Assembly (NCBI GenBank): GCA_003971905.1
Contig: RSEE01000028.1
Coordinates: 667,446 to 731,445, forward strand
Length of the DNA stretch: 64,000 nt
Direction of reading: 5' to 3'
Source: Moniliella sp. 'wahieum'
Taxonomy: Eukaryota; Basidiomycota; Moniliellomycetes; Moniliellales; Moniliellaceae
This document shows positions 24,628 through 36,095 of the stretch, piece after piece (within the stretch, counting starts at the first letter, position 1; each line of letters begins with the position of its first letter). The notes beneath the pieces were generated by a model. The model searched no databases. It saw only the letters and a program-made list of their open reading frames with translations, and was not told the origin of the DNA. The position numbers and the translations under genes were made by a program.

Positions 24628-27489
24628 ATGGCCACCACGCGCATCCGCGTACGCACCCCGCAGCGCCGCCGCCCGCCCGCCGCCTGCCGTCCCCACCTCC
24701 GCCTCCGCCTCCGCCTCTGCCTGCCTCCCCCGCCGCCTCCGCCCCGCGCCCGCCGCCCGCGCGTCTCACCGTCCTTCTCCCTCCCCCCGCCCCGCCCCCC
24801 GCCACCCCCACCCGCCGCACCGGCGCACGCGCCGCCCGCGCCGCCTCCACCTCCACCTCCGCCGCGTCATGCCACGGGTGCCGCCCACGCCCGCACCGCC
24901 ACCACCGACCTGGCGCTGGCGCTCCTCGTGCGTCTTCGCGCCCTGCTTTGGCGCCCCGAGGGCAATGTCCAGCCGGCGCGGCACCCTGCCGAACTGGTGG
25001 AGAACGTGCCCGACAAGAACGATGTGGTCTACTGGTCCTCGATTGCTCGTCCTATTGATCTCACCACGATTGAAGATAAGGCCCGCAAGGGCCAGTACGC
25101 CACCCCGTCCGAGTTTGAAGCGGACATGATGTTGCTCTTTTGTAATGCGCGTCGTGTCTTGATCCAGGGCACGCCGCAGTTCGCCTTGGCCTGTGTGCTG
25201 CAACGATTTTACCAGCAACTGACCAATTGGCCTTCGGACGCTTCCCCCGCCGAGGTGAGTGCGCACATGGATTCGGTCTACCAGGTCGTCACCGATAACC
25301 CGCACCACATTGATTCCAGTGTCCCGCTCGGTCCTGGTGTGGCGACGCCCGTGCCTGAAGCCTTGGTGTCGGAACAGGTTCGGAAATCTTACCGTCCACA
25401 ATCCATCCTTCTGTACTGGCATGTCGCGTAGCCAGCAAGAACAAGCTCGCCTTCGCTAGTGTTCCCTACAAGGGCCGCGACTACCGCCCGGGCGATTGGG
25501 TTCATCTTATCAACCCATCCGACCCTTCCAAACCGATTGTGGGCCAGATCTTCCGTGTGTTTCAGAAAACCTCTACTACTGCTACTGGCAGTGGCAGTGG
25601 CAGTGGCAGTGGCAGCACTCCTCCGCCCCGCCCCCCGACCCTCTTCTCCCCCGCCGTCGACCTCCTCCGACCCCTGGTACGTATCCGTGTGCTGGTACTA
25701 CCGTCCTGAGGATACGGTGCACCCTCCTTCGCGGCGCTTTCTGGTTGGGGAAGTGTTCAAGACAGGTCTTGTGGTGGACCATGCGATCCAGGACATTCTA
25801 GAGCCCACATGCGTGATGTACGCTACGCGGTACGTACGCGGTCGTCCGGCCGGGTGGAGCGAGACTGGCTTAGCAGGTCGAGGTGGTGGTGAACCCTATG
25901 TGGTGCAGTTCCGGTACAACGAACAGCAGCGCGTATTTACCAAGATCAAGAACTGGTCCAGCTGTCTGCCCGAGGACGTAAGGCGGACTTGTTCCGAGGC
26001 TGCAGTGGTGCCATTTGAAGATAAGGCCGTGCGCACGTTAGACCGGCAAGTCCCTTCTCCGTTGCTGAGTGGCGTCCGGGGACCCGGCCTGCTGTGCAAG
26101 GAAGAAGATGTCAAGCGGCCTACGGGCATCGCGGCCGGTTCTAACGCCGAAGACCTGTTCCCTGTGCCTGTTGCGCCAGGGGCCGGACCCGAGCTGGGAC
26201 CCAACAAGAAACGTAAACGGCCCAGTGCAAGTACAAGTACAAGTGTTGCGCGTAAGGTACGCGCGCGCGCGGGGTCGGCGGTCCAGGACGCTCTGCCGCC
26301 AGGGACGTTGGATCCGCGCGACGCGCACCGTGCGGCGTACAATGACCTGACGCACCACTTGGCCGCGGCGTATGGCGAGGCGGCAATCGGGTATGCGCAC
26401 CAGAGTTTGCAGCCTAACTCTGGTTTGCCTGGTTTGCCTGGTTTGCCTGGTTTGCCTGGTTTGTCGGGTGTGTCGGGGATGTCGGGGGTGTCTGGGACCG
26501 AGGTGGACCCACTGCGTCTCGCTTCCTCCCTCGCCCCGGCGCTCACTCTCCCCCCGCACGTGATCAAGTCTACCGCTGACATGTTGGCGGCGATGCGCGA
26601 TGCGTCGGTGCACGCTACGGGTCTTGCGCCTCCGGTTCCGGGGGGGCTTTGCTCAGTGTTGGTGCGGCCGGGATGGGGACGAGGACAGACAAGGATAAGG
26701 ATAAGGATAAAGTCGTGGACGCGGACAAGGGCAAGGGGGACGAAGATGAGGTACAGGCGCAGATTCGAAGGACACTCGAGTTGGTTCCATCTACGACACA
26801 AGCTACGTTTGGTGGTAAGGTACCCGTGCCTTCTCCACCAGCTTCACCTGCTTCGTCCCCCTCGGAACCTCCTACCACACCTCCGCCACAAGAACCGCGT
26901 GCGCCATTGACTTGGCTACCTGCGCCCTTGCCCCTCTCTTTACCCTTACCCTTATCCTCATCCTTACCCTTACCTTCATCTGTACCCTCATCGTTAGCGT
27001 TGCCCTCGTCTGTACCTTTACCCCCGTCCACCACGCCATTCAAGACGTACGCGCAACGCTCGGCCATGGCCCTGTGGGGCTACACCCTGCTCCGCCCGAA
27101 TCCTTCCACACCCTGCCTTACCTCGCACATACCGCCCACCGTCTCGACTTGGCGTCTACTGACGAGCGCGCCGGCAAGGCGCGACTACCCTCCCTCCCTC
27201 CGTGCCCACTGCGCCCACCGCGCCCGATGCGCCTGTTGCGCAGGAGGGTGCGGATGCTGCAGCTCAAGCACAAGAACGGGAACAAGAACAAGAACAAGAA
27301 GCGGTGGATGCACTGGAAGCGCAACTGACGGAACTCAATGCGCTCAGTGGGTCGCCGTTGGACGGTGCGCTACCCTTGCCCCTTGGTCTGGGGATGGGGA
27401 TGGAGTTGGAGCTGGACGCGGCGCTGGGCAGACCCGATGCGCTCGAGGGGTTGGTGCCGATGCTCAGTGTGGGTGTTGAGACGGATTGA
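24628..27489 (+). CDS. RSC1/RSC2-like bromodomain-BAH chromatin remodelling subunit
   Basis: The RSC complex slides and ejects nucleosomes; Rsc1/Rsc2 carry bromodomains and a BAH domain. From ATG 24628 an Arg/Pro-rich N-terminus is followed by a bromodomain at 24920-25220: VYWSSIARPIDLTTIEDKA, EFEADMMLLFCNAR, then FALACVLQRFYQQL. The BAH domain starts near 25465 with YKGRDYRPGDWVHL and KPIVGQIFRVFQKT, is interrupted by a Gly-Ser repeat and Pro-rich insert (25585-25680), then resumes with VCWYYRPEDTVH, FLVGEVFKTG, DILEPTCVMYATRYVRGRP and VVQFRYNEQQRVFTKIKNW near 25930. A nuclear-localisation-like KKRKRP is near 26210. The C-terminal half is low-complexity with a GLP minisatellite and a Glu/Gln run near 27280, ending MLSVGVETD. 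Only one bromodomain is visible; yeast Rsc1/2 have two. Frames change around 25430, 26650 and 26910-27200. Confidence 0.85.
26425..26490 (+). repeat. GGTTTGCCT minisatellite in the RSC subunit gene
   Basis: Five 9-bp units read GGTTTGCCT/GGTTTGTCG, encoding Gly-Leu-Pro/Ser triplets, followed by degenerate GTGTCGGGG units. Because the unit is 9 bp, length changes keep the reading frame. Confidence 0.85.
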
Positions 27490-28124
27490 CTGGTCAGATG
27501 GGAGGTGGGAGGCGTGAGGAGTGAGGGGTGAGGTGATGGTGAATATTGAATGTGCAAACCAGACCGGGGCTCAGGCTTAGGCCTGACGATCTCGATGACC
27601 TCGATGGTCCTCCTCCTCGACACGGTGGACGTAAGATTTAAGATACCCTGTTAATGGGTGACTGGTCAAGCTAGGCATCCTGGCCCATGTCCCAGATTCC
27701 ATGTCCCATGTGCCATTTTCTTCCTCCGCTCGGCGCCCCGGCTGTACCAGCTGTACGCCGACCCTGCCGTGCCCGCTCTGAACGTGAAAAAATATATATA
27801 CCAGGGCGAACCCATCTCCCCTGCTGCGTCGCATTCGTTGTGTTTCGTCTTGTTTCCCATTGTTTGGACCGTGTTGCGGGAGGCGTGATTTGGCCAGCGT
27901 CAGTAGTAAACGAGACGCGGTGGTGGTGGGTGCAGCACCGATCCATCCCGTCGGTCGAGACACTCACGCATCGGCCATGGCTGACGGCTGCCGTCGCGCG
28001 GGGCCACGTGGCGGTTCGGTGCAAGCTGCTGGGACAAGCGTGCGGCGGCGGCGGCTGGGTTGGTTGGTCAGCGCTTCGAAGCCATCCTCCGCGCCCCCCC
28101 CACCGCCTTCTGCGCATCGCCACC
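27490..28124. other. Intergenic region between the RSC subunit gene and RCY1
   Basis: The stretch holds a GCTCAGGCTTAGGCCTGA palindromic string near 27568-27585 and an AATATATATA element at 27790-27800 that may serve as core promoter for the downstream gene, some 325 bp before its ATG. No separate gene is recognised. Confidence 0.4.
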
Positions 28125-31100
28125 ATGCCCAGCTGGGGTCTTGGGCGCGGGCAGCCGTCGCAGTATGCCGTGCTCACCCCCGACAAACCGTCTTCCCGGC
28201 GCCACCTCCGCCTCCCCCCCTCCCCCGCCGCGCCGCCACCCACCGCGCCCCTGGTCCGCCCTCCTCGCCCACCGCGCGCCTCCTCCGCTCGTCACGGCCC
28301 CCGAGCAGACTCCTCCATCTGCCTCGCCATCTGCCTCGGCCTCTGCCTCGGCCTCTGCCTCGGCGCCTGGGTCCACGTCGCTGCCTACGCCTACCACCGC
28401 TGGTCCTGGTGGGCCTAGCGTGGGGGACCTGTACCCCGTCGGACGTCTGTCGTCCGGGGTGGCGACGCACGTGCTGTGCTGGGTACCTGTTCCGCACTTG
28501 GTGCAATGTGCGTTGGCCAGTCGGAACTTACTGCGAGCAGTGGCCGACGAGCGTGTGTGGGCGTTCAAGTGGGCTGCAGCGCAATGGGATCCGATTTCCT
28601 CTGCTTCACTCACTGATCCGCCCGAGGTGAAGCGGTGGGAAGAAGAGTTAGCTCTGCGTGCGCAGCACGACCATCGACCACCTCGTACCACCACCACCCT
28701 ATCCGTACCGACCAGTGGACTTTCCCCCGCCCGTCCCTGGTGGAGGAAGAAGAGTTTGGACAGTTCACCTCGGCCGAACCGGAGTGGGGCGAGTTTACCC
28801 CTGCGCCCACTACGGCTGCGGTGCCTGCGGTGCAAGCTGTGGCTCCGACGCCTGGAACGGCCCTGGCCGGGCGCGGAGGGAGCTTGGCCCATGGTCTGGC
28901 TAGTGTCACCCTCGCTTCCAAAGCGCAGTCTAGCCTGCACGCTCCGGACCAAGTGTTTTCCCATTCCTCATCTACGTCCGCCGCGCCCGAGGGCAGTACG
29001 GTGTTTAGCTTTTCGGCGGAAACGGCTGCGGCGACGAGCAAGCCGGTCCCTCGACTGCGGCATACCTTGGCAGCTGCTGCGCTGCTCGCTCGGCGCACGC
29101 AGGTACTTCCTATCGTCCGTGCATTGAAGGTCGAGGGGGGAACGAGTAACTTGGCGCAAGAAGAGGAGGAAGGGGATGGCGATGCATCCTTGCCTGGTGC
29201 GTTGGCGCATCCCTCCCTCGCCGGACTGGACGTATCGACGCAAGCTGTCTTGTTGGGCAACGTGGCGCGTCTGTTGGCTTATCCCGTCTTACTCTTTTCT
29301 GAAAAGGAGGCTCATGCAGTATGGCCCAACTTAGTCCGCACAGGGCGGCACTTGGCGCAGCACGCGCTGCTCCCATCGTTTGTCGCTGCCGATGCAAGGC
29401 GGTCCGATGCGGTGCGCGCCGGTGAGGTGGCGCGTAATGCGCAAGTGACCCGTCGGGCCGTGGTGCGGGCAGAGGAAGATATGCGCGCGACGGCACATGC
29501 GCTGTGGTCACTTGGCTCGGCGTTGGAGCAAGGGGATCCAGTTGCAGTCAGTGCGCGCAACGGGTTTGCTGATCCGAGTTTGGTGCCCGTGTCAGAATCG
29601 ACGTTTGTGCTCGAGTCGAGCGAGGAGGAGGAGGAGGAAGTGAGTTCGATGGCGATTGCGCCTGCCGCGCACTTTCTCGAGACGAGGCGTTGTTTGGGAC
29701 GCAGATCCAATCACCTCTTCGGTCCCACGATCCATTGGCCAACGTACTTCCTGGTGCGGATGCGGCGGTGCTGGAGCGCAAGGCCGAGGTCAAATTGGAC
29801 TTTGGTCCGATGGATGCGTTTATGGCTTCTGTATCGAAACACGTCGAGTCGGACGGCGGACTGGCTGCACGCGTGTTTCCCTTATCCCTGGACGTGGTGC
29901 TAGCGCTGGCAGACAAGGCGGCGGAAGATGTGGTGATGGTGTACATCAAGCCCCTCTTGGCGCGCGCGAGCGAACTGGACGATACTTGGTCCACACGTCA
30001 CCCCGTACCGCCCGACGCGGCTGGCGCCCCGTCCACGTGGCTCGGACAGTCTGGTCCCACCAGGCGTGTACCCCCGCGCCGTTGCGGCAGCCTATACCCA
30101 ATCGCTCCAACTGGCCGTGGCGGCACGAGCGGTCCAAGGGCCAGGGAAAGAAACGCGTACGTTGCAGCGGGCGAGGAGGTGGTGCATCGGATGTGGACAC
30201 CATTCGTGGTAGGGTACTTGGAGCAAGAACGGGCATGGGCCGAAGCTGCGATGCGAGCTGCATGTGCAGTGTGGATGCACAAGTTAGAACGTCGGTTGGA
30301 GCAGCAGAACCCGCACTCGCACTCGGACTCGCACTCTCAAGACGATGTAGCTCCGCACGATGCAGCGCATGCCAAACGCTCCGCGTTGGCCGCTGCGAAA
30401 AACGCGTTGCTCAAGCCGGTTATTCTTGTGCCCCGGGCCGCCGCGTCGGCCTGGTCGGGGTTCAAGTGGACTTCGTCTTCCGACCCGTCTCGTGCGGTGG
30501 GGGACACGTCTCATCCCGCTCCCGACCAAGAAGACCAAGATGAGAAGAAGAAAAACGAGGAAGAAGAAGCAGAAGAAGAGGAAGAAGAAAGGCGCAACAA
30601 CGTGCTCGTGACGAGGCTGCTCGGGAAATTATGCCGGAGGAAGCAGTGTGGGGGACCGGATCGAGCGAGCCCGAGGACCCCAAGGACTCCAACGACACCA
30701 AGGACACCACGGTGGGTGCGGCTCCCGGGTCGAGTGTGGAGGCAGGGGACAAACGGGGCGAGGCACGCATGTCCATGGCGTCACTGTTGGACTTGGATAC
30801 GGTGGTGAGTGTGATCCAGGCGCATCGGCAATCTCTGCGGCGCATGGAAGCGTTTACGTACTTTGAAGGGGAGGTAGGGGAGCAAGCGCGTCAAGAACGG
30901 GAGATGTTGGCATTACAATTTTTCACTCTGTTGGACAAGGAGCATGTGCAACCTGCGTTCCAACGAGCCCAGGAACAAGTGGAGCAGTGGACGCCCTCCC
31001 TCTCTGTTGAGGCTACGACGGCGTCCGAGTCGACCATGCTCCACACGGCCCAAGCAGCCGATTACGTTGCGCCGGTGGTACAGTTTACCGCGCTGACGCA

Positions 31101-31917
31101 TGTTGCCGACGCGTTGTTACAGTTGGTGCAAGTGTACGTCGATACGGAACTGCTTCGTGCTGTGGGCCTGCGGCGCGCGCACAGGATGGGGCGGGGGGCA
31201 AGAAGGCGTCGAACCGTTCCAGGGGCGGAGGCGGAGGCGGAGGCGGGACTGTGGCCGTGGACTTTTTGCACCCTGTCGTGCGTGAACAAGCGCGGTTCCA
31301 ACGAGCGGTGGATGCACGTGTGGCGCTCGGGCTGAATTTGGGGGTGGACGTGTTGATGCGGCAAGCAGAGTACTTGTTATCGACGTTACAGCAAGCTTCG
31401 GACTTTGATCCTCCTGTGGAGGAGGCAAGCCACCAGATCTAGCCGCTTCAACCCATGCGTGTGAGGTGGTAACGGCGTGTTTTGGGGGTGCACTGTCGTG
31501 TGCGTGACGTGGTGGAGCGGGAGACAAGGGACGGTGTTTTTCCGTGAAATCGGCACAAGGCTACACAGTTTGTTAGTACGCCACTTGAAGCGTCAAGTCA
31601 TCTCGACCCGCGGCGGGTGGCAAGTGATTGCCGATGTGAATGCATACCATGCATTGGTGATGCAGCACCTTCGTCTGCCCGATGTGGGCAAGTTATTTGA
31701 TGGGCTCAAGATGTTGGCACACCTGTTTGTCGTGGAAGGCGCGCGGGAACTCAGTGCGCTGGTCAAAGATGGTCGTCTGGCTGCTGATGGCGCTGCAGGC
31801 CCACCGGAAGAAGTGGCTGAACTGCTAAGAGCTCGCAAGGATTATCGATTGATCGCCCCGGCCATCGATAAGGAGTTGTATGGGTTCAAGGTTCAGGAAG
31901 ATTGTCTGATCCAATAG
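28125..31917 (+). CDS. RCY1: Recyclin-1: F-box protein with exocyst Sec10-like region and CaaX end
   Basis: Rcy1 is an F-box protein that works with Skp1 in recycling cargo such as the v-SNARE Snc1 from early endosomes to the plasma membrane. ATG 28125 has a good context (CACCATGCC). A Pro/Ala-rich start leads to an F-box at 28430-28580: VGRLSSGVATHVLCWVPVP, HLVQCALASRNLL, RVWAFKWAAAQWDP. Acidic and aromatic stretches (EEEEFGQF, PEWGEF) follow. The Sec10-like helical part begins near 29680 (VKLDFGPMDAFMASVSKHV, VVMVYIKPLLARASELD near 29940) and ends with IGTRLHSLLVRHLKRQVIS near 31550, IADVNAYHALVMQHLRLPD, FDGLKMLAHLFVVEGAREL and KELYGFKVQEDCLIQ. The last four residues, CLIQ, form a CaaX prenylation box; yeast Rcy1 also ends in one (CCIM). 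A Glu/Lys-rich linker is at 30535-30600. Frames change about ten times. Confidence 0.85.
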
Positions 31918-33481
31918 CTGGGCTCCTCCTCTGCTCTCCCCTCCTCTGCTCTCTCTGCTCTGCTTTGCTCTGCTCTCCTCTCTCTGCTCTGCTCTCCTCT
32001 CCTCTCAATCCTCTCGTCTTGCCGTGATTCATGATGCACGTCGACCGCACCGGCTCACTGCGCTTGGCTACAGAATACCCACCATAATTCATGTTGCCAC
32101 ATATCCGCCATCTGTACTTGTCTGTCCGGGGACCTGCTGGGAGTTAGAACGTGGGGCCGGGTACGTGCGCTCCATTGTATGCATTTTGTTTGGCTACGCG
32201 CCAGATTCGCCCCTGGGGCTATTGTACCGAAGTATAGAGGTAGAGGTAAGAGGTAGAGGTACAGGTAGAGGATGCGTTGGAGGTAGAGGTAGAAAGTTTG
32301 TCCCTGCCTCCCCCCGATCGGCAGGATCGTCACTGTTTCCTTCCTCGTGAGCTCTGAGCTCTGAGCGTCTGAGATGAGATGGACGGATGGGGACACGAGG
32401 GGCAAGGATGAATGACTGATGATGAATGAGGATGTCCGACTTGTGCATGTGCCCCACTGCCATCCGGCCGCCGAAGCTCAAAAAGGCATCTGAATCTGAC
32501 CCTCAAGGCTTGAAGGGGAGCTTGTTGGTTCCGGCTGGTACTATAGGAAGGAGGAGGATGATGGAGGGATGGGCTGTTAATTACTGACCCTGTGGCAAAG
32601 AACGTCGTCAAAGTAGATACATACCCGCGAGCAACTACGTTCAACGTTCACCATGCATCATGGCAACCCGCGCTGCCATCTGCCTCCCCCTGGCGGACTG
32701 AGGCAGTGCGTCGTTCTCGCACCGCCTCGGGCCAATCCGCCAGGGGCGGGACAGGGGGTGGGTGAGGTGGTGTCCAGGTGGTGGGGATGGGGATGGGGGT
32801 GGGGAGGGACCTCGGGATGGGAGTGGATGCAGATGGGCAGACCAACATGCGAGTAGAGGGCTAGACGGCAGTCACGTGGGGGGACATGGTGCATGGATGC
32901 GGGTCTACAGTGTGCTTGTACTCACCGTGACGCGTGACGCGTGAGTACTGGGTGCATGCGTGTGCTGCACTGCCCCCGCACTGCTCTGCTCTGCTGCGTG
33001 CTGCGAGCGTCCGAGTGCAGACGCCTGCGCAGCACGGCGGCAGTGTAGGCGAGTGCCCAGGGCAGTGCTGCCAGTGCCAGCGCAAGCTGTGCAGGCCAGG
33101 CGTACGTAAGGCGCACCGGCGACGCGCGACGCTCGTCGGCAGGCGGCGGCTTCAGGATGCGTCTCAGGACCCATCCGCGCTATCAGCATTGCACGCAGCA
33201 CACAGCACCAGCACCCGGATGCGGTACCCTACGCAGGACCAACACCCGCACCAGCTCGCACTCCTCTCGTCACAGTCAGGCGCTGCCCCCCACTGCCCTC
33301 CTGCTGCCCTGTCTCCCCACGCATGCAGCAGCAACGCAGCATCCCTGCCTCGTCTGCTCCCCCCTCCCCTCCTCCCATCCATCGTCGCGTTAATCCGCCC
33401 CCCATCCCATCCCCTTCTCTCCTCTTCTCGTCCATCCCCTCCCCTCCCCCCACCCCCACCTCACGTCTCCACTCCCGCACC
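31918..33481. other. 1.6-kb intergenic region between RCY1 and the Cys-rich gene
   Basis: CTCTGCTCT microsatellite sequence fills 31925-32005. GTAGAGGTA repeats lie at 32227-32300, GTGACGCGTGACGCGTGAG at 32928-32945 and a strong hairpin at 32687-32746. The long ORF over 32934-33872 is a composition artefact upstream of the true ATG at 33482. Confidence 0.5.
32687..32746. other. 60-nt stem-loop with 21 of 22 paired arm positions
   Basis: The arms CCCCTGGCGGA (32687-32697) and TCCGCCAGGGG (32736-32746) are perfectly complementary. Inside them GAGGCAGTGCG (32700-32710) pairs with CGCACCGCCTC (32718-32728) with one A-C mismatch. The terminal loop is TCGTTCT; the internal loop has CT on one side and GGGCCAA on the other. 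It is intergenic, about 770 bp after RCY1. It could be a hairpin RNA, a terminator-like fold or a mobile-element relic. Confidence 0.75.
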
Positions 33482-33872
33482 ATGGGCGACCTCTGCGAAA
33501 GCATCTGGATGCAATACTGCATCTACTGTACGTCGGCCTCGCCCCGCTCTTCTACCACCTGACCCTCACCTGACCCTTCCCCCCCCCCCCCCCCCCTTTC
33601 CCGACAGCCAAGTCGGGACGGACTGGTGCACGTGCCTGGACTGCCGGTGCAACTGTTGCTGGGACAAGGGCGAGTTGCCACCAGAAGAAGAAGATCAGCC
33701 TGGGGCAGCGGCAGCAGCGGCAGATGCTTCCCACCCGCTTCCGCCCTCGGACTACACCACACACACCAACCTGCCTGCCGCCGCCGCTCCTGCTCTTCCC
33801 CTCGGTACTGACGACAGTCCAAGCGCCATCCCCCGCCTGAAAAGTTCGAGTACGCACCAGCACAGGAGATGA
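33482..33872 (+). CDS. Cysteine-rich miniprotein, unknown function
   Basis: ATG 33482 stands in a good context (CACCATGGG). Exon 1 (33482-33527) encodes MGDLCESIWMQYCIY. An intron at 33528-33612 has GTACGT, CTGAC branch-like sequences and an 18-C run before CGACAGCCAAG; using the final AG keeps the frame and joins to FGTDWCTCLDCRCNCCWDK. The N-terminal 35 residues thus hold eight Cys, in a WCTCLDCRCNCCW block, followed by an acidic PPEEEDQP and an Ala/Pro-rich tail ending in STHQHRR with a stop at 33870-33872. No signal peptide is visible. It could be a metal-binding or palmitoylated peripheral membrane protein; I do not recognise a family. The first CAG is an alternative acceptor but would shift the frame. 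Confidence 0.55.
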
Positions 33873-34716
33873 AGGTGCCTTCGCCTCCCAGTTGAACGTC
33901 GATTCCCGCTTCGTGTCCATCCCACTGGTTGCGCATCCCAGCCAGACTCCTTCCTTTCCGTCTCGGTCCCCTCATGGTGGTCGGATGGTGAGTAGGACGA
34001 TGCCCATGACCATGATCATACAACCGTGGGCGTTACGCGCGACGCGCGCGAGACTAACAGGGGGCAAGCCGCAGGGCAGATGCATGAAATTTTAATCTTG
34101 TGTTCTTTTGTTTGGCTGGTGCTTTTGGTTTTGGTGGGTCGGGTTTTGTTTGGCCTGGGCGCGCATGGAAGCTTGAAGCTTGACGACGCGTCGGGTCCAT
34201 GGCATGGTGCGTGCGTGGTGCAGCTAACTGGGAATGGAGGTGGTAAAGTCATAACATTCTCTACCTCGCACCCACAAGAGCTATGCCCCTATTCACCAGA
34301 CGTAGCACACAGAAGCAGTTGGGTTTGGATGGGAGGAGGGAGGGAGGGAGGGGTTCGAGGGTAGTGAGGCCGTGGGCCGTGGGCCGTAGGCTGTAGCTCG
34401 GGGGGCGCACTAACACCCTACGCTGTACCTAGTCGACGAGCTTGCTGGTTCTTGCTAGTTCCGCCAGGCCGAACCAACCAACCTTACGGGTCCGGGTCGG
34501 GGGGGATTTACCCTCGACCCCCCCCCCCTCCCTCCAGACCGAATAACCCTCCTTACTCCCGCTTGCTCCCGCCTTACGCCCAGCTGCTGGCTCCCAGCTC
34601 TGGGCCCCCGCCTTGCTCCTATTCAGCCAAATCAGTCCAAGTCCGCCACCAACACCCACTCCAACGTATCGTCCACCTGGGGCTTGCTCATCCTCGCCTG
34701 GCCGCCCGCGTCCGTA

Positions 34717-34769
34717 CCCATTCCCATTCCCATTCCCATTCCCATTCCCATTCCCATTCCCATTCCCAT
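34717..34769. repeat. (CCCATT)n microsatellite
   Basis: About nine head-to-tail CCCATT units lie in intergenic DNA. The unit differs from the common fungal telomere repeat (CCCTAA on this strand), so this is a simple microsatellite rather than an interstitial telomere. Confidence 0.9.
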
Positions 34770-36007
34770 AAAGCTTGTCGCAACCTTGCCCCCCATTCTA
34801 GTCGCAATCTTGCACGCCACCCTACTTCGCGGCATTGTGAATAGCGGCCAGCCTCGTTCCATGTTAAAAAGGAAGGTTTGTCCATCAGGAATCGAACTTG
34901 TGGTTTCCCCAGCCGAAAGTAGACATAGACCACATTGCACCATAAAAACACAACTACTTTGAGGCGATCAATTGATCCAATATTCGCATGTCCGTTTTCA
35001 CATGAAAAGTCGTCAAAAACATTTATGTAGACTGGTGGTGAAGAGTATACATTGGAAGTGCTGGGCACAACGTATCATAACATCATTCGTAGCTCATCTA
35101 GAACTGTCTACGCGTTCGTTGCTGTGATTGTACTGCCCGCACAAGAGATGGGATGGTCCGACTGTACACCGCTGGTACCAAAATGTCCATATCTCAGCCG
35201 TCTCTCATTCGTTCTGGCTCAAATTTGGCACGCTTCCCGGTAAGCATGCACTGCTGGGGAGAGGCATCAGATCCATCGTCTACCCCATAATGATCAGAGG
35301 CGGCGCGCGTAGAGGCGTGCTAGCATCAAATGAAGCACTGGTATGGTGGACGATGCTCAGCACGAGACGACCATGCATGGTGACGTGGGTTGTGGTGGTG
35401 GCGGAAGCGGTGGCGGCGGTGGTAGAGGCGGCGGGGGTGGCGGTGGTAGGCGTGCGCGTAGGGATCGCCCGCAATCCACGCCAGCCTCAACGCGGCCAAT
35501 TCAAGCCGACCAGTAGATCTAGAACACGCCAAAGGATAGTGGCGCAGTTTACAATATATAAGCCGGAACGCCACATCTGTGTACGATACTTCGGATTGTC
35601 CAGGAGCAGTCTAACCGTTTAATCCTAATATCTGAGCTTCTCCTCTAGTCCTCTGCTCACATGCCTGTAGTATAGTCCGAGAGAATGACATGGGGTTAGG
35701 CCGGTTATGTCTTTTGTGGTGCACTAATATGAGAAGGTGGTTGACTTGCAAGGGCACTGACAAAGGTTGGAGTCAGAGTTAGGTGGTGAGTGGTGAGTGA
35801 TCCTGCGCCGTCTCATGTTGCTGTAGGTGTCAGGGTTTTGGTGGGTGTGGGGCGCATCACTGACGTCCTGCTGTAGCTTTCACAGGAGTTCCTTCTCACA
35901 GATCTTCTTATCCGTGTGTACCTAATTCAGCACACAAGAACCAAAACACCGTGCATGTCCATTTGTATAGACTCTCGGTATACCCATTGTGATGGCACAC
36001 ACCTCCC

Positions 36008-36013
36008 TATATA
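36008..36013 (+). promoter_or_regulatory. TATA box of the OPT transporter gene
   Basis: TATATA stands 88 bp before the ATG at 36096, followed by a CT/CA-rich leader. Confidence 0.6.
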
Positions 36014-36095
36014 CATACGGCTCAGGCCGCCTCTGCTGTATGGTTAAAGTTCACCCCCTTCTCCTTGCTCACCACCACCATCAGCCCCATCCACG

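Larger units (their letters stand above)
33873..36095. other. 2.2-kb intergenic region
   Basis: No gene is supported. It contains an AAGCTT cluster at 34168-34182, a GGCCGTGGGCCGTGGGCCGTAGG tandem at 34371-34392, a CCCATT microsatellite and a segment at 34860-35100 that is clearly more AT-rich than its surroundings. A short T-arm-like string occurs near 34885, but no full tRNA fold follows. The last 90 bp are the OPT gene promoter and leader. Confidence 0.5.

Noticed and set aside
32934-33872. 312-codon plus-strand ORF as one protein.
   Set aside because: Only its last part, downstream of the ATG at 33482 and an intron, has protein character. The first part is GC-rich intergenic sequence.
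34717-34769. Interstitial telomere repeat.
   Set aside because: The unit is CCCATT, not CCCTAA, and it is uniform and short; a microsatellite explains it.
34877-34950. Possible tRNA on the minus strand (GTTCGATTCC T-arm-like string).
   Set aside because: The acceptor and anticodon stems do not pair, and the T-stem has two mismatches. It may be a decayed tRNA, but a gene call is not supported.
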